Positions 52,755-61,465 of a stretch of DNA of 64,000 nucleotides are shown in pieces; the stretch's first letter is position 1, and each line of letters begins with the position of its first letter. The translations under genes and the position numbers were made by a program. The notes beneath the pieces were generated by a model. That model ran no database searches. It was not told where the DNA came from and worked only from the letters and a program-made list of their open reading frames with translations. This DNA comes from Roseovarius autotrophicus (GTDB lineage Bacteria > Pseudomonadota > Alphaproteobacteria > Rhodobacterales > Rhodobacteraceae): positions 1 to 64,000 of the forward strand of contig NZ_JAGQDH010000002.1 of the NCBI RefSeq assembly GCF_018069895.1. Direction: 5' to 3'.

Positions 52755-54094
52755 TTGCGTCCACGCGCCTTGGCCGCATAAAGAGCGCGATCGGCCTGTT
52801 CCAGCAGGGTCTGCATGAGGGGCGGCGGAAGTCCGGGGCGGGAGGCGGCCACGGTGACGCCGATGCTGAGGGTGACCGGAATCGGCGCCCCCCCGCCGGG
52901 AATGATCACCGGGGTGGCGCTGACCGCCTCGCAGAGCCGGGCCGCCACCTCCTGTGCCTGGGCGCGCGACGTGTCGGGCAGCGCGATCAGGAATTCCTCG
53001 CCGCCGATGCGCGCCAGAAGATCGCCTTCGCGCAGATGCGCGCGCAACCGCTCGGTCACCGCGCACAGCACGGCATCGCCCGCGACATGGCCATGCCGGT
53101 CATTGATCCGCTTGAAGAAATCGAGATCGGCCACCATCACGGCAAGGCTCTTGCGGTTGAGTGTGAGGCGCGCGATCTGCCGTTCGAGCCAGGGCAGGGC
53201 ATGGCGACGGTTATAGGCCCCGGTGAGCGGGTCACGCAGCGCCGCCTCCAGCCCCGAGCGCATATGCGCGTGCAACCCTTCTTTCAGGCGCTTGTGGCGC
53301 ATCTGGCGGGCGATCCGCTGAGCGAGTTCCTCGGGCCTGATCCGGGCCGGTACCACCTCATCCGCGCCGATGTCGAGCAGCGTCACGGCAAGCGGAGCGG
53401 CATCGTTCTCGAGCATGGCTATCACCGGGCAATGGCGCGTGCCGGGTGCGGCCTTTAGATCGGCCAGAAGGCGCAGCCCCTCTTCGGCCTGCGCCATGGC
53501 GAGGCGGATCACGAATACATCCTGTGGCTCGCGATTGGGAGGGGTGTCGAGCGTGAGACAGGTCAGGCGATGTGGCACCTGATCGGCAAGGGATGCGCGC
53601 AAGGCGAGCATCTCGGCGCGGCCCGGCCCGAACAGGGCGACACGGCCCAGCGGGGAAAGCGCGGCCTGGGTCTCGGCAAAGCCTGTCACGCTGCCGATCT
53701 GGGCCAGCAGTTCCTCTGTGGCCATGCGCTGACGCAAGAAGTTGCGCAACCGTGCCAGAAGAAGCGGTTCCGGGATCGGCTTGCTCAGCACTTCGTCGGC
53801 GCCCGCGCGCAGCAATGCCAGACGTTCGGCGGTGTCGTCCTCGCTCTGGAGCAGGACGATGGGCACATGAGCGAGCCGGTCCACACGGCGCAGCGCGCGC
53901 ACGAACGGCTCTGCGCTTTGTCCGCCGAGGCGGGCATTGACGAGGATGAGGTCGGGCGCGTCACGCATAGCCATGCGCAGTGCCTCGCGCGCCGCACCCG
54001 CCTGCACCGCGCGATAGGGCGCGGTCGCGAGCTTGACCTTGAGGACGATCCGGTTGGTGGCCAGATCGTCAACGATGAGAATGGTGCCCGACAT
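52721..54094 (-). CDS. PleD-like response regulator diguanylate cyclase
   Basis: 457 aa. REC1 (1-120) has Asp9-Asp10 and Lys105, but Asn53 (LILVNARLGG) replaces the phosphorylated Asp. A degenerate REC2 follows (about 150-265). The GGDEF domain has metal Asp323 (ADLDFFK), active site GGEEF (364-368), and an intact inhibitory RxxD site (Arg355-Asp358) five residues before it. It should synthesise c-di-GMP with product inhibition; control by phosphorylation at this site looks lost. Confidence 0.92.
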   Translation of the reverse strand: MSGTILIVDDLATNRIVLKVKLATAPYRAVQAGAAREALRMAMRDAPDLILVNARLGGQSAEPFVRALRRVDRLAHVPIVLLQSEDDTAERLALLRAGADEVLSKPIPEPLLLARLRNFLRQRMATEELLAQIGSVTGFAETQAALSPLGRVALFGPGRAEMLALRASLADQVPHRLTCLTLDTPPNREPQDVFVIRLAMAQAEEGLRLLADLKAAPGTRHCPVIAMLENDAAPLAVTLLDIGADEVVPARIRPEELAQRIARQMRHKRLKEGLHAHMRSGLEAALRDPLTGAYNRRHALPWLERQIARLTLNRKSLAVMVADLDFFKRINDRHGHVAGDAVLCAVTERLRAHLREGDLLARIGGEEFLIALPDTSRAQAQEVAARLCEAVSATPVIIPGGGAPIPVTLSIGVTVAASRPGLPPPLMQTLLEQADRALYAAKARGRNQARFCARSAA

Positions 54095-54180
54095 CGCGGT
54101 TGCGCCTTTGCCCTTAGCGTTTACCTTTCGCTTACTCTCGCGCTAAGTGGTTAAGAAAACCTTTCCGGGATTTGATAAAC

Positions 54181-54465
54181 ATGACCATGATGCGGGAAAC
54201 CGCCGAAACTGTCGCGCTACAGGCGTTGGGTTGGCTGGCCGGGAATGATGAGTTGTGGCCGGTGTTTCTCGGCGCGACCGGGGCCTCGGAGGCGGATTTC
54301 CGCGCGCGCGCGGCGGAGGCCGAGTTTCTCGGCGCGGTACTCGATTTTGTGATGATGGACGATCACTGGGTGGTGGCGTTCTGCGATTCGCAGGGCCACA
54401 AATATGACCTGCCGATGCGGGCGCGCGCCGCCCTGCCAGGCGGGCAGGAGATGAACTGGACATGA
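54181..54465 (+). CDS. DUF3572 family small protein
   Basis: A 94-aa soluble acidic protein with AETVALQALGWLAGN near the start and DDHWVVAFCDSQG near residue 57, matching the alphaproteobacterial DUF3572 family. Function unknown. Start at the ATG 54181; a TTG nine bases upstream is in frame. The end overlaps the HAD phosphatase start by four bases, a linkage suggesting coupled translation. It is divergent from the PleD-like gene. Confidence 0.85.
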   Translation: MTMMRETAETVALQALGWLAGNDELWPVFLGATGASEADFRARAAEAEFLGAVLDFVMMDDHWVVAFCDSQGHKYDLPMRARAALPGGQEMNWT

Positions 54466-55157
54466 GATTGCGCGCCGATGCGGTGCTGTTCGACAAGGAC
54501 GGGACCCTGTTCGATTTTCACGCCACCTGGAGCCATTGGGCGCATGAGGTGCTGCATGATCTGGCGGCAGGCGACGCGGGTCTTGTCGTGCGGCTTGCCG
54601 CGACGGTCGATTACGACCTTGTCGTGCGCCGGTTCCGCCCGACAAGCCCGGTCATCGCCGGGACCAACCGCGAGGCGGCGGAATGTCTGGCCACCGCGCT
54701 GCCAGGGCGCAGCGTGGCGGCGATCGAAGATCACCTGATGCTGAGCGCGGCGCGCGCGCCGCTTGCGCCCGCCGTGCCGCTCATGCCTTACCTCGACGGG
54801 TTGCGGGGGCAGGGGCTGCGGCTTGGGGTGATGACCAATGACACGGAATACGGCGCGCGCGCGCATCTGGGTGCGGCGGGGGTTCTGGAGCGGTTCGATT
54901 TCATCGCAGGCTTCGATTCCGGCTTTGGCGCCAAGCCCGCGCCGGGGCCGTTGCTGGCCTTCGCGCATGCGGTGAATGTGGCCCCGGCGCGCGTGGTCAT
55001 GGTGGGCGACAGCACCCATGACCTGATCGCGGGGCGCGCGGCGGGCATGGCCTGTGTCGGCGTGCTGACGGGCACGGCGATTGCACAGGATCTTTTGCCC
55101 TTGGCCGATGCCGTTCTGCCGGATATCGGCCATCTGCCCGGCTGGCTTCTGGCGTGA
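54462..55157 (+). CDS. HAD-superfamily hydrolase, phosphoglycolate phosphatase-like
   Basis: 231 aa. HAD motif I is FDKDGTLFDF (about 10-19), motif II MTNDTE, motif III Lys in GFGAKPAPGP and motif IV VMVGDSTHDL, with a helical cap between motifs I and II. It dephosphorylates small phosphomonoesters; in position between DUF3572 and an EamA transporter it is probably cotranslated with both (ATGA and GTGA overlaps). Confidence 0.9.
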   Translation: MRLRADAVLFDKDGTLFDFHATWSHWAHEVLHDLAAGDAGLVVRLAATVDYDLVVRRFRPTSPVIAGTNREAAECLATALPGRSVAAIEDHLMLSAARAPLAPAVPLMPYLDGLRGQGLRLGVMTNDTEYGARAHLGAAGVLERFDFIAGFDSGFGAKPAPGPLLAFAHAVNVAPARVVMVGDSTHDLIAGRAAGMACVGVLTGTAIAQDLLPLADAVLPDIGHLPGWLLA

Positions 55158-56062
55158 CGCGCCATCCGCTCTTCGGGTTGGCGCTGGCCATATTCGGTGC
55201 GCTGATGCTGACGCCCGACGCGCTTTTCATGCGGCTCTCGGGCATGGCGGGCTATCAGATGGTGGGCTGGCGCGGAGTCATGATGGGGACGGTCATGCTG
55301 ATCCTCTGGAGCGTCACGGCACGCGCCAAGGCGCGCGATCTGGCGATGCTGGCCACCGGCACGGGCGCGCTGCTTGTCGTCACGCAATATGCCAACATGA
55401 CGCTGTTCAGCCTTGGCATCGCGCATGCGCCGGTGGCAGTGATGCTTCTGGGCGTGGCCACGGCCCCGGTTTTCGCAGCGCTCTTGTCATGGGCGGTGAT
55501 GGCAGAGCGCACGCGCCCCGCCACATGGGTGGCCATTGTCGCGGTCATGGCCGGGCTGGCGCTGGCGGTTTCGGGGGGCGACGGCACGGACGCGGGCAGC
55601 GCGGTGCTGGGGCTTGCGGCGGGGCTGGGGGTGGCGCTGGTGCTGGCGCTCAACTTCGTGCTGTTGCGCGCGCGCCCGGACATGCCCATTGCGCTGGTGA
55701 TCGGGCTTGGCGCGGTGCTGGCGGGGGCGACGGGCTGGGCGGTGACGGGGCCGGCGCAGATGGGGCAGGGCGCGGTCTGGGCCATCGCGGTTTGCGGCCT
55801 TGTCATCCTGCCGGTGTCGTTCTTCTCGCTCTCGTTTGCCTCTCGCCACACGCACGCCTCCAATGTGAGCCTGCTTTTGTTGCTGGAGACCGTGCTCGGC
55901 CCGCTCTGGGTCTGGCTGGGCGTGGGGGAGCGGCCGACGCCGGTCATGCTTGCAGGCGGCGCGGTGGTGGTGGCAAGCCTTGCGCTCTATCTCTGGCATG
56001 AGGGACGGCGGCGGCGCGCCGAGTTGAAAAAACGACAGGCTGCGTCGCAAAGCGGCGGGTGA
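55154..56062 (+). CDS. DMT-superfamily (EamA) transporter
   Basis: A 302-aa protein with ten hydrophobic segments and EamA repeats, the second with LLLLETVLGPLWVWLGVGE. The GTG start overlaps the HAD gene stop. Coupling to a phosphatase hints that it may export or import a dephosphorylated metabolite, which is an inference from position only. Confidence 0.87.
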   Translation: MTRHPLFGLALAIFGALMLTPDALFMRLSGMAGYQMVGWRGVMMGTVMLILWSVTARAKARDLAMLATGTGALLVVTQYANMTLFSLGIAHAPVAVMLLGVATAPVFAALLSWAVMAERTRPATWVAIVAVMAGLALAVSGGDGTDAGSAVLGLAAGLGVALVLALNFVLLRARPDMPIALVIGLGAVLAGATGWAVTGPAQMGQGAVWAIAVCGLVILPVSFFSLSFASRHTHASNVSLLLLLETVLGPLWVWLGVGERPTPVMLAGGAVVVASLALYLWHEGRRRRAELKKRQAASQSGG

Positions 56063-56115
56063 CGCGCGCGCGCACGGTGTTTCGTAGGCCGGGACGAGCA
56101 CCGGGAGGGCGCGAC

Positions 56116-57678
56116 ATGGCCGAAGATCTCAAACGCAGGACACGCAGTGGCGGGCGCGCGGGCAATGCCGCGCGGCGCGGTGGCGCAGCGATCGAGCAGA
56201 TGCCCTGGAACCCGCCGCTGAACATCGACTCGCCGGTGGAGCCGCTCTCGCCCGAGGGTGTTCTGGCGATCCACGATGGCGCCATGCGGATACTTGAGGA
56301 GATCGGGATCGAATTTCTCAACCCCGAGGCGGTGGCGATCCTGCGCGCCTCTGGCGGCTGCGAGATCAACGGCGAGAATGTCCGCATGGGCCGCGATTTC
56401 GTCATGGAGATGATCGGCAAGGCGCCCGAAAGCTGGACCATCACACCACGCAACCCGGACCGCCGTATCACCATGGGGGGCAATCACCTTAATTTCGGCA
56501 ATGTCTCCTCGCCGCCGAGTTACTGGGATATGAAGATCGGGCGCAAGGTCGCGGGCACCCGCGAGATGTGCCAGAACCTGCTGAAACTGACGCAATATTT
56601 CAACTGCATCCATTTCGCGGGCGGCTATCCGGTGGAGCCGCAGGATATTCATGCCAGCGTCCGGCATCTGGACGTGCTCTATGACAAGCTGACGCTGACC
56701 GACAAGGCGATGCATGCCTATTCCTTGGGCGCGGAGCGGGTCGATGACGTGATGGAGATGGTGCGCATCGCGGGGGGGCTGACACACGAAGAATTCGAGG
56801 CGACGCCCCGGATGTATACCAACATCAACTCTACCTCGCCGCTCAAGCACGACTTTCCGATGCTCGATGGCTGGATGCGGCTGGCGCGGCGCGGGCAGGG
56901 TCTGGTGGTGACGCCGTTCACCTTGGCCGGGGCCATGGCGCCGGTGACGATGGCGGGGGCGGTGGCGCAGTCGATTGCCGAGGCGCTCTGTGCGGTGGTG
57001 CTGGCGCAGCTGATCCGCCCCGGCGCGCCCTGTGCCATTGGCACATTTACCAGCAACGTGGACATGAAATCCGGCGCGCCCGCATTCGGGACGCCGGAAT
57101 ACATGCGCGCCACGCAGATGACCGGGCAATTGGCGCGGTTCTACAAGCTGCCGTTGCGGGCGTCTGGTGTCTGTGCTGCGAACGTGCCCGACGGGCAGGC
57201 GATGTGGGAGACTTCGAACAGCCTGTGGTCGGCGGTGCAGGCGGGGGCGCATATGGTCTATCACGCCGCCGGGTGGCTGGAGGGCGGATTGATCGCCAGC
57301 CCTGAGAAATTCATCATGGATTGCGAGATTTTGCAGCAAATCCAACGCTATATGGACCCGATGCTGACCGCCACAGGCCCTGACGAGATCGCCATAGAGG
57401 CGATCCGCGAGGTCGGCGACAAGGGGCATTTCTTTGGCATCCAGCACACGCAGGACCGCTATACCACGGCCTTTTATCAGCCCTTCCTCTCTGATTGGCG
57501 CAATTATGAGGCTTGGGAGTCGGCTGGCGCGGTCTGGACACCGGCGCGCGCGCATCAGGTGTTTCAGGACATCATCGCCGACTTTGAGGCCCCGCCGATG
57601 GAGGGCGCGGTGCGCGCGGAACTGGCGGATTTCGTGGCCCGGCGCAAGGCCGAGGGCGGGGCACCGACGGATTTCTGA
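56116..57678 (+). CDS. Non-pyrrolysine trimethylamine methyltransferase (MttB) family protein
   Basis: 520 aa. A basic N-terminal tail (KRRTRSGGRAGNAARRGG) precedes the MttB (beta/alpha)8 barrel, with EEIGIEFLNPEAVAIL and the FTLAGAMAPVTMAGAVAQ core. There is no in-frame amber codon, so this is the Pyl-free group, some members of which demethylate glycine betaine or related quaternary amines to a corrinoid protein. No corrinoid protein or MtgA partner is adjacent. The start at 56116 has GGGAGGG upstream. Confidence 0.9.
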   Translation: MAEDLKRRTRSGGRAGNAARRGGAAIEQMPWNPPLNIDSPVEPLSPEGVLAIHDGAMRILEEIGIEFLNPEAVAILRASGGCEINGENVRMGRDFVMEMIGKAPESWTITPRNPDRRITMGGNHLNFGNVSSPPSYWDMKIGRKVAGTREMCQNLLKLTQYFNCIHFAGGYPVEPQDIHASVRHLDVLYDKLTLTDKAMHAYSLGAERVDDVMEMVRIAGGLTHEEFEATPRMYTNINSTSPLKHDFPMLDGWMRLARRGQGLVVTPFTLAGAMAPVTMAGAVAQSIAEALCAVVLAQLIRPGAPCAIGTFTSNVDMKSGAPAFGTPEYMRATQMTGQLARFYKLPLRASGVCAANVPDGQAMWETSNSLWSAVQAGAHMVYHAAGWLEGGLIASPEKFIMDCEILQQIQRYMDPMLTATGPDEIAIEAIREVGDKGHFFGIQHTQDRYTTAFYQPFLSDWRNYEAWESAGAVWTPARAHQVFQDIIADFEAPPMEGAVRAELADFVARRKAEGGAPTDF

Positions 57679-57695
57679 GGGATTTCCGAAGGGCG

Positions 57696-58376
57696 TTAGA
57701 CCGGGGTGTTCGCAAACCCCTCGGGTCTGAAGCGCACATTCGCCTTCGGCCCCTTGGGGTCAAGATTGTAGAGCGCGGCGCGTTTAGTCAGATAGGTGCG
57801 CCAGGTCTTGTCGGGCAGTTCGCTGATCTTGAAGTCGTGCTCGCTCCGCATCAGGTTCGCCAGAGATGTAATTGGAATGCCGTGGCCGTTCTTGCTGTTC
57901 TTCTGGATGACAGCCTTGATTTTCCTGTCTATCAGATCGACCTTTCCGGGCTGATCCGGTTTCGGGCATTGCGGCGCGCTTGCGGGCAACACCTCGAACA
58001 GGGAACACGCTGCGCGCAATCTCTCGACCGTCTTGGCTTCGCCTGCGCCGATCACGGTCAGGCCGTAGCCGCGCAAACGGGTGGCGAGGTGGGTAAAGTC
58101 CTGATCCGAACTGACCAGCATAACAGCCTCGCATTTCCCGGAAAGCGCGCGTTCCATCGCGTCGATGCAGATCAGCATGTCGGTCGCGTTCTTGCCACTG
58201 CCGGAATGGACAAAGTGAAATCCGGGCATCCTTTCCCAATCGGGAAGATTGCATGCATTGCCATAGGCGCGCACAAGATCCGGCGCGCCGTGTCGTCGGG
58301 CGAGTGCGAGGATGTGCCCGGCCTGCGCGGCGGGAATGTTGTCGGCATCGACAAAGACCGAGAGGCGGGTAGACAT
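57696..58376 (-). CDS. NYN-domain (LabA-like) protein with C-terminal LOTUS-like domain
   Basis: 226 aa. An N-terminal PIN-like NYN domain has acidic FVDADNIPA (about 8-16), DMLICIDAME and LVSSDQDFTHLA, matching the metal-dependent RNase active-site pattern. A basic C-terminal part (about 150-226) resembles an OST-HTH/LOTUS RNA-binding domain (DLIDRKIKAVIQKN, ITSLANLM). It is probably an RNA-processing nuclease. It is convergent with the MttB-like gene. Confidence 0.85.
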   Translation of the reverse strand: MSTRLSVFVDADNIPAAQAGHILALARRHGAPDLVRAYGNACNLPDWERMPGFHFVHSGSGKNATDMLICIDAMERALSGKCEAVMLVSSDQDFTHLATRLRGYGLTVIGAGEAKTVERLRAACSLFEVLPASAPQCPKPDQPGKVDLIDRKIKAVIQKNSKNGHGIPITSLANLMRSEHDFKISELPDKTWRTYLTKRAALYNLDPKGPKANVRFRPEGFANTPV

Positions 58377-58493
58377 GGCAAAGGTGATCCTGAAATACGC
58401 GTCCAGACGATGTGAGTCTCAAAATCCGGTAGGATCAAGGTAAAGGGCGGGCGAATTCCGGGCAATCCCTGCTGGCGTGCCGAATGGGTCCGC

Positions 58494-59237
58494 TCAGCCT
58501 GCCGAGTGCCCATCCAGCCACCTTCTACACCCCCGATCCACCCCGGCGTGCAGCAAGAGCGTCAGGAGCGCCAGCACGATGAGGGCGGCGAACATGAGGT
58601 CGATCTTGGCGCGGCCATTGGCCAGAAGCATGAGATAGCCCAGCCCCTTGGACGCCCCCACCCATTCACCGATGATCGCCCCGATGGGCGCATAGACCGC
58701 CGCCAGCCGCAGACCCGAGGCGAAACCGGGCAGGGCGGCGGGCACGCGGATATGCCACATGAGCCGCGTGCCGTTCGCGCCCATGACGCGCCCGAGATCG
58801 AGCAACGGCTGCGGCGTGCGCATGAGCGCGTCGAAAAAGGCCGAGGTGACCGGAAAATAGATGATCAGCAGCGCCATGGCGATCTTGGAGGCAAGCCCGT
58901 AGCCCAGCCAGAGCGTCAGGATCGGCGCGAGGGCAAAGACGGGAATCGCCTGTGAAAACACCATCATCGGGCGGATCAGGCGGCGCGCCACGGGCGAGGC
59001 GGCAAGGCCGATGGCCGAGGTCCCGCCCAGCACCGCCCCGAGCGCCAGCCCGATAAGCACTTCGGCAGCGGTGATCACGCCGTGTTCGGCAATGAGCGCA
59101 CGGCTTGTCCAGAGGGCCTCGGCCACGCGCCCTGGCCCCGGCAGGATAAAGGGCGGCAGGCTCGCCAGCATCACCAGCGCCTGCCACAGGCCAAGCGCCA
59201 GTGCGGTCGAGGCGGCGATGGTCAGCACGCGGGTCAT
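58494..59237 (-). CDS. thiX: ABC transporter permease for thiamine precursor (ThiX-like)
   Basis: A 247-aa BPD permease with five to six hydrophobic segments and the EAA-like loop LGRVMGANGTRLMWHIRVPAALP (about 152-174, by position). It is in the TPP-riboswitch operon, so hydroxymethylpyrimidine or a thiamine breakdown product is the likely substrate. The start overlaps the tenA stop. No substrate-binding gene follows, and the next 117 bases lack one. Confidence 0.88.
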   Translation of the reverse strand: MTRVLTIAASTALALGLWQALVMLASLPPFILPGPGRVAEALWTSRALIAEHGVITAAEVLIGLALGAVLGGTSAIGLAASPVARRLIRPMMVFSQAIPVFALAPILTLWLGYGLASKIAMALLIIYFPVTSAFFDALMRTPQPLLDLGRVMGANGTRLMWHIRVPAALPGFASGLRLAAVYAPIGAIIGEWVGASKGLGYLMLLANGRAKIDLMFAALIVLALLTLLLHAGVDRGCRRWLDGHSAG

Positions 59238-59890
59238 GCGGTGGCGAAATCTGCGAGGGCGGCGGCAAAGAACGCGCGTTCAAGCCGGGTGGCGCGGGCG
59301 AAAAGGGCGGCGGTCTCGGCCTGCTCCTGCGGCCCGATCTTTGGCCAGGTGCGGTCAAGTTGGTCACGCAGATAAGCCACCACGCCCTCGAAGCCCGCGC
59401 CGCTGTGGAGCGTGATCCACTCTCCGGCCCAGAATGGCAAATCGCGCGCCTTGTCCTCATGTGGGTGCGCCCAGTCGAGATAGCACCATTCCGCCACCAC
59501 CAGCACCGCCAGCATCCGTGGGTAACTGCCCGAGCCCGTGGCCTCGGCCATCAGCGCCTGAAAATCGGCGGTGACCGGATGGGCGGGGGCGGGGGGCGTG
59601 ACCGTGCCGCCGAGGGCGGTGATCGCACGCTCGAAATAGGTGTTCTCCGGCCCGGTCACGAGGGCCAGGAACTGCGCCGCCGGGATGGCGTCCGGCAATG
59701 TGGGCGCATGGGCGATGGCCGAAGCCAGAAGCCGCACGAAACCGCCAAGAAAAAGGTGATCCTGCCGCAGATAGGCCAGCATCCGGGCCTCGGTCAGGCG
59801 GCCCGCGACAAGATCGCCGGTAAAGCGGTGATGCGTGGCGGCGTGCCAGTCCTCGGCGACAAGCGATTGCAGGTGGTCGGTGGGGCGCAT
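59234..59890 (-). CDS. tenA: TenA/THI-4 family aminopyrimidine hydrolase
   Basis: A 218-aa all-helical TenA. It has LRQDHLFLGGF near residue 42, GPENTYFERA and AEWCYLDWA (about 133-141). TenA hydrolyses degraded thiamine pyrimidines (aminopyrimidine to hydroxymethylpyrimidine). The EWCYLDWA form differs from the PCxWxY active-site Cys segment of Bacillus TenA, so it may belong to the other TenA group. It lies between thiZ and thiX in a riboswitch-controlled unit. Confidence 0.9.
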   Translation of the reverse strand: MRPTDHLQSLVAEDWHAATHHRFTGDLVAGRLTEARMLAYLRQDHLFLGGFVRLLASAIAHAPTLPDAIPAAQFLALVTGPENTYFERAITALGGTVTPPAPAHPVTADFQALMAEATGSGSYPRMLAVLVVAEWCYLDWAHPHEDKARDLPFWAGEWITLHSGAGFEGVVAYLRDQLDRTWPKIGPQEQAETAALFARATRLERAFFAAALADFATA

Positions 59891-59902
59891 GGGTGGCTCC
59901 TT

Positions 59903-60628
59903 TCAGGCGGCGGGGCGCAGGCGTGCCAGAAGGCGGCCCTGCACGGCAAGGGTCTGGGGATCATCGACCGCACGCGGCACCTTTGCGGGTGGCGGCGCGA
60001 CGGTCTCAAGCCCGGTTGCGGTGAGGATGTGGATGGCGTGGCCCATCCGCGCGGCCTCGCCCGGATCATGCGTCACCATCAGCACGGTGCGCCCCGTCAG
60101 ATGCTCGGCGGCGAGGTCCTGCATCTGCGCGCGCGTGCCCGCGTCAAGTGCCGAGAACGGCTCGTCCAGCAGGACAATCGGGCGATCCTCCATCAGCGTG
60201 CGGGCAAGCGCCACGCGCTGCCGCTGCCCGCCCGAGAGGGCATGGGGGCGTTTGCGGGCGTGTTCGGAAAGGCCCATCCGGTCAAGGATCGCGCGGGCGC
60301 GGGGCAGGTCGGGCGGCTGCCCGCGCAGCCGCGCCCCAAGCGCCACATTGCCCAGCACATCGCGCCAGGGCAGCAGATCCGCCCCCTGCGCCATCAGCGC
60401 GATGCGCCCGGCAAGGGGCAGGCCGTCAGAGGCGGTGATCCGCCCCTCGAACCGCGTCACCTCGTCCAGTCCCGCCACAAGCCGCAGGAGCGTGGTCTTG
60501 CCCACGCCCGAGGGGCCGAGCAGGCAGGTGATCCGCCCGCCCGCGACCCCGAGCCGCAGCGGCCCGAAAAGCGGCGTCGTCCCGATCCGGGCGGTGCCGT
60601 CGATCAAAAGCGCGGGTGCGGCGCACAT
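59903..60628 (-). CDS. thiZ: ABC transporter ATP-binding protein (ThiZ-like)
   Basis: 241 aa. It has Walker A GPSGVGKTT, a Q-loop at MAQGADLLPW, signature ALSGGQRQRVALAR, Walker B IVLLDEPFSALD and H-loop MVTHDPGEA. It energises uptake with ThiX. The start at 60628 (MCAAPALL) has AAAGGA upstream; a longer frame is not supported. First gene behind the TPP riboswitch. Confidence 0.9.
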   Translation of the reverse strand: MCAAPALLIDGTARIGTTPLFGPLRLGVAGGRITCLLGPSGVGKTTLLRLVAGLDEVTRFEGRITASDGLPLAGRIALMAQGADLLPWRDVLGNVALGARLRGQPPDLPRARAILDRMGLSEHARKRPHALSGGQRQRVALARTLMEDRPIVLLDEPFSALDAGTRAQMQDLAAEHLTGRTVLMVTHDPGEAARMGHAIHILTATGLETVAPPPAKVPRAVDDPQTLAVQGRLLARLRPAA

Positions 60629-60669
60629 GGCCAGTCCTTTGACGGGGGCGCGCACGGGACGGGGATGAG

Positions 60670-60757
60670 AATGCTCCGTTCCCTCCGCCGGTGCGAGCCG
60701 GATCAGGTTCGATGGGTTGGCACGCGCCTCTCAGCCCTTCCGGGCACCCCAACGGAT
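60670..60757 (-). promoter_or_regulatory. TPP (THI element) riboswitch
   Basis: On the minus strand the leader shows the THI-box order: GGGGTGCCC, GGGCTGAGAGG, ACCC, GAACCTGATCCGG, CACCGGCGGAGGGAACGG. It lies about 42 bases before thiZ and would shut down thiZ-tenA-thiX when thiamine pyrophosphate is plentiful. Confidence 0.96.
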
Positions 60758-60862
60758 ACACGCGGTCTATCATCCGGGGCGAGGCGTGGCAAGTTTCGGG
60801 CGCGTGTTCAGCTTTTCTTAAAGAAAGCGTGCCAGCTTGGGCGCGTTGGCGTGGAGAGGCAC

Positions 60863-61465
60863 ATGAACGGGCTGATTAACCGGGCGATCGAATGGTTCGT
60901 GCGCGACAATTATGGTGAGGCGCTCTGGATCGGGGTTGTCGAGGCGCTCGCGTTGCGCGAGGCGGCATTCGAGCCATTGATGCCCTGCGAACCCGAGATA
61001 ACCGAGCGGCTGATTGGTGCGCTGGCCGCACAGATCGGGCGCGCGTCCGACGAGTTGCTCGAGGATCTGGGCACCTATCTGGTCTCGCATCCCCGCACCG
61101 AGGCGGTGCGTCGGCTGCTGCGGTTCAGCGGTGTGGATTTCACGGATTTTCTTTATTCCCTTGATGATCTTTCCGACCGCGCGCGTCTTGTCATATCCGA
61201 CCTGGCCCTGCCGGAGATCCGTCTTTTCCTGGAAAGAGAGGGTCTTTACCGGATCGAGGTCGCGCGGGGCGTGCAGAATGGGCTGTGCTTTGGGCCGGTC
61301 CTGGTTGGCCTGATCCGGGCGATGGCTGACGATTACGGCGCGCTCGTGATGCTGGATCATCGCGGAGTGGATGCGCGATGCGAACTGATCGAGGTGCGGC
61401 TGCTCGACGCCGCGTTTGCCGACGGGCGCGCCTTTCATATGGGCGCAGGGCCGGTGGCACGATGA
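60863..61465 (+). CDS. H-NOX-fold protein lacking heme-binding residues
   Basis: A 200-aa protein of the H-NOX (HNOB) fold, with MNGLINRAIEWFVRDNYGE at the start and FTDFLYSLDDLSDRARL in the proximal-helix region. Ser104 stands where the heme-ligating His is expected. The YxSxR propionate motif reads YRIEV (129-133). Heme or NO sensing as in classic H-NOX is therefore doubtful. GGAGAGG precedes the ATG. It overlaps the GGDEF gene (ATGA). Confidence 0.85.
   Translation: MNGLINRAIEWFVRDNYGEALWIGVVEALALREAAFEPLMPCEPEITERLIGALAAQIGRASDELLEDLGTYLVSHPRTEAVRRLLRFSGVDFTDFLYSLDDLSDRARLVISDLALPEIRLFLEREGLYRIEVARGVQNGLCFGPVLVGLIRAMADDYGALVMLDHRGVDARCELIEVRLLDAAFADGRAFHMGAGPVAR

Noticed and set aside
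56116-57678. Pyrrolysine-containing MttB
   Set aside because: The reading frame has no internal TAG codon from start to the TGA at 57676-57678.
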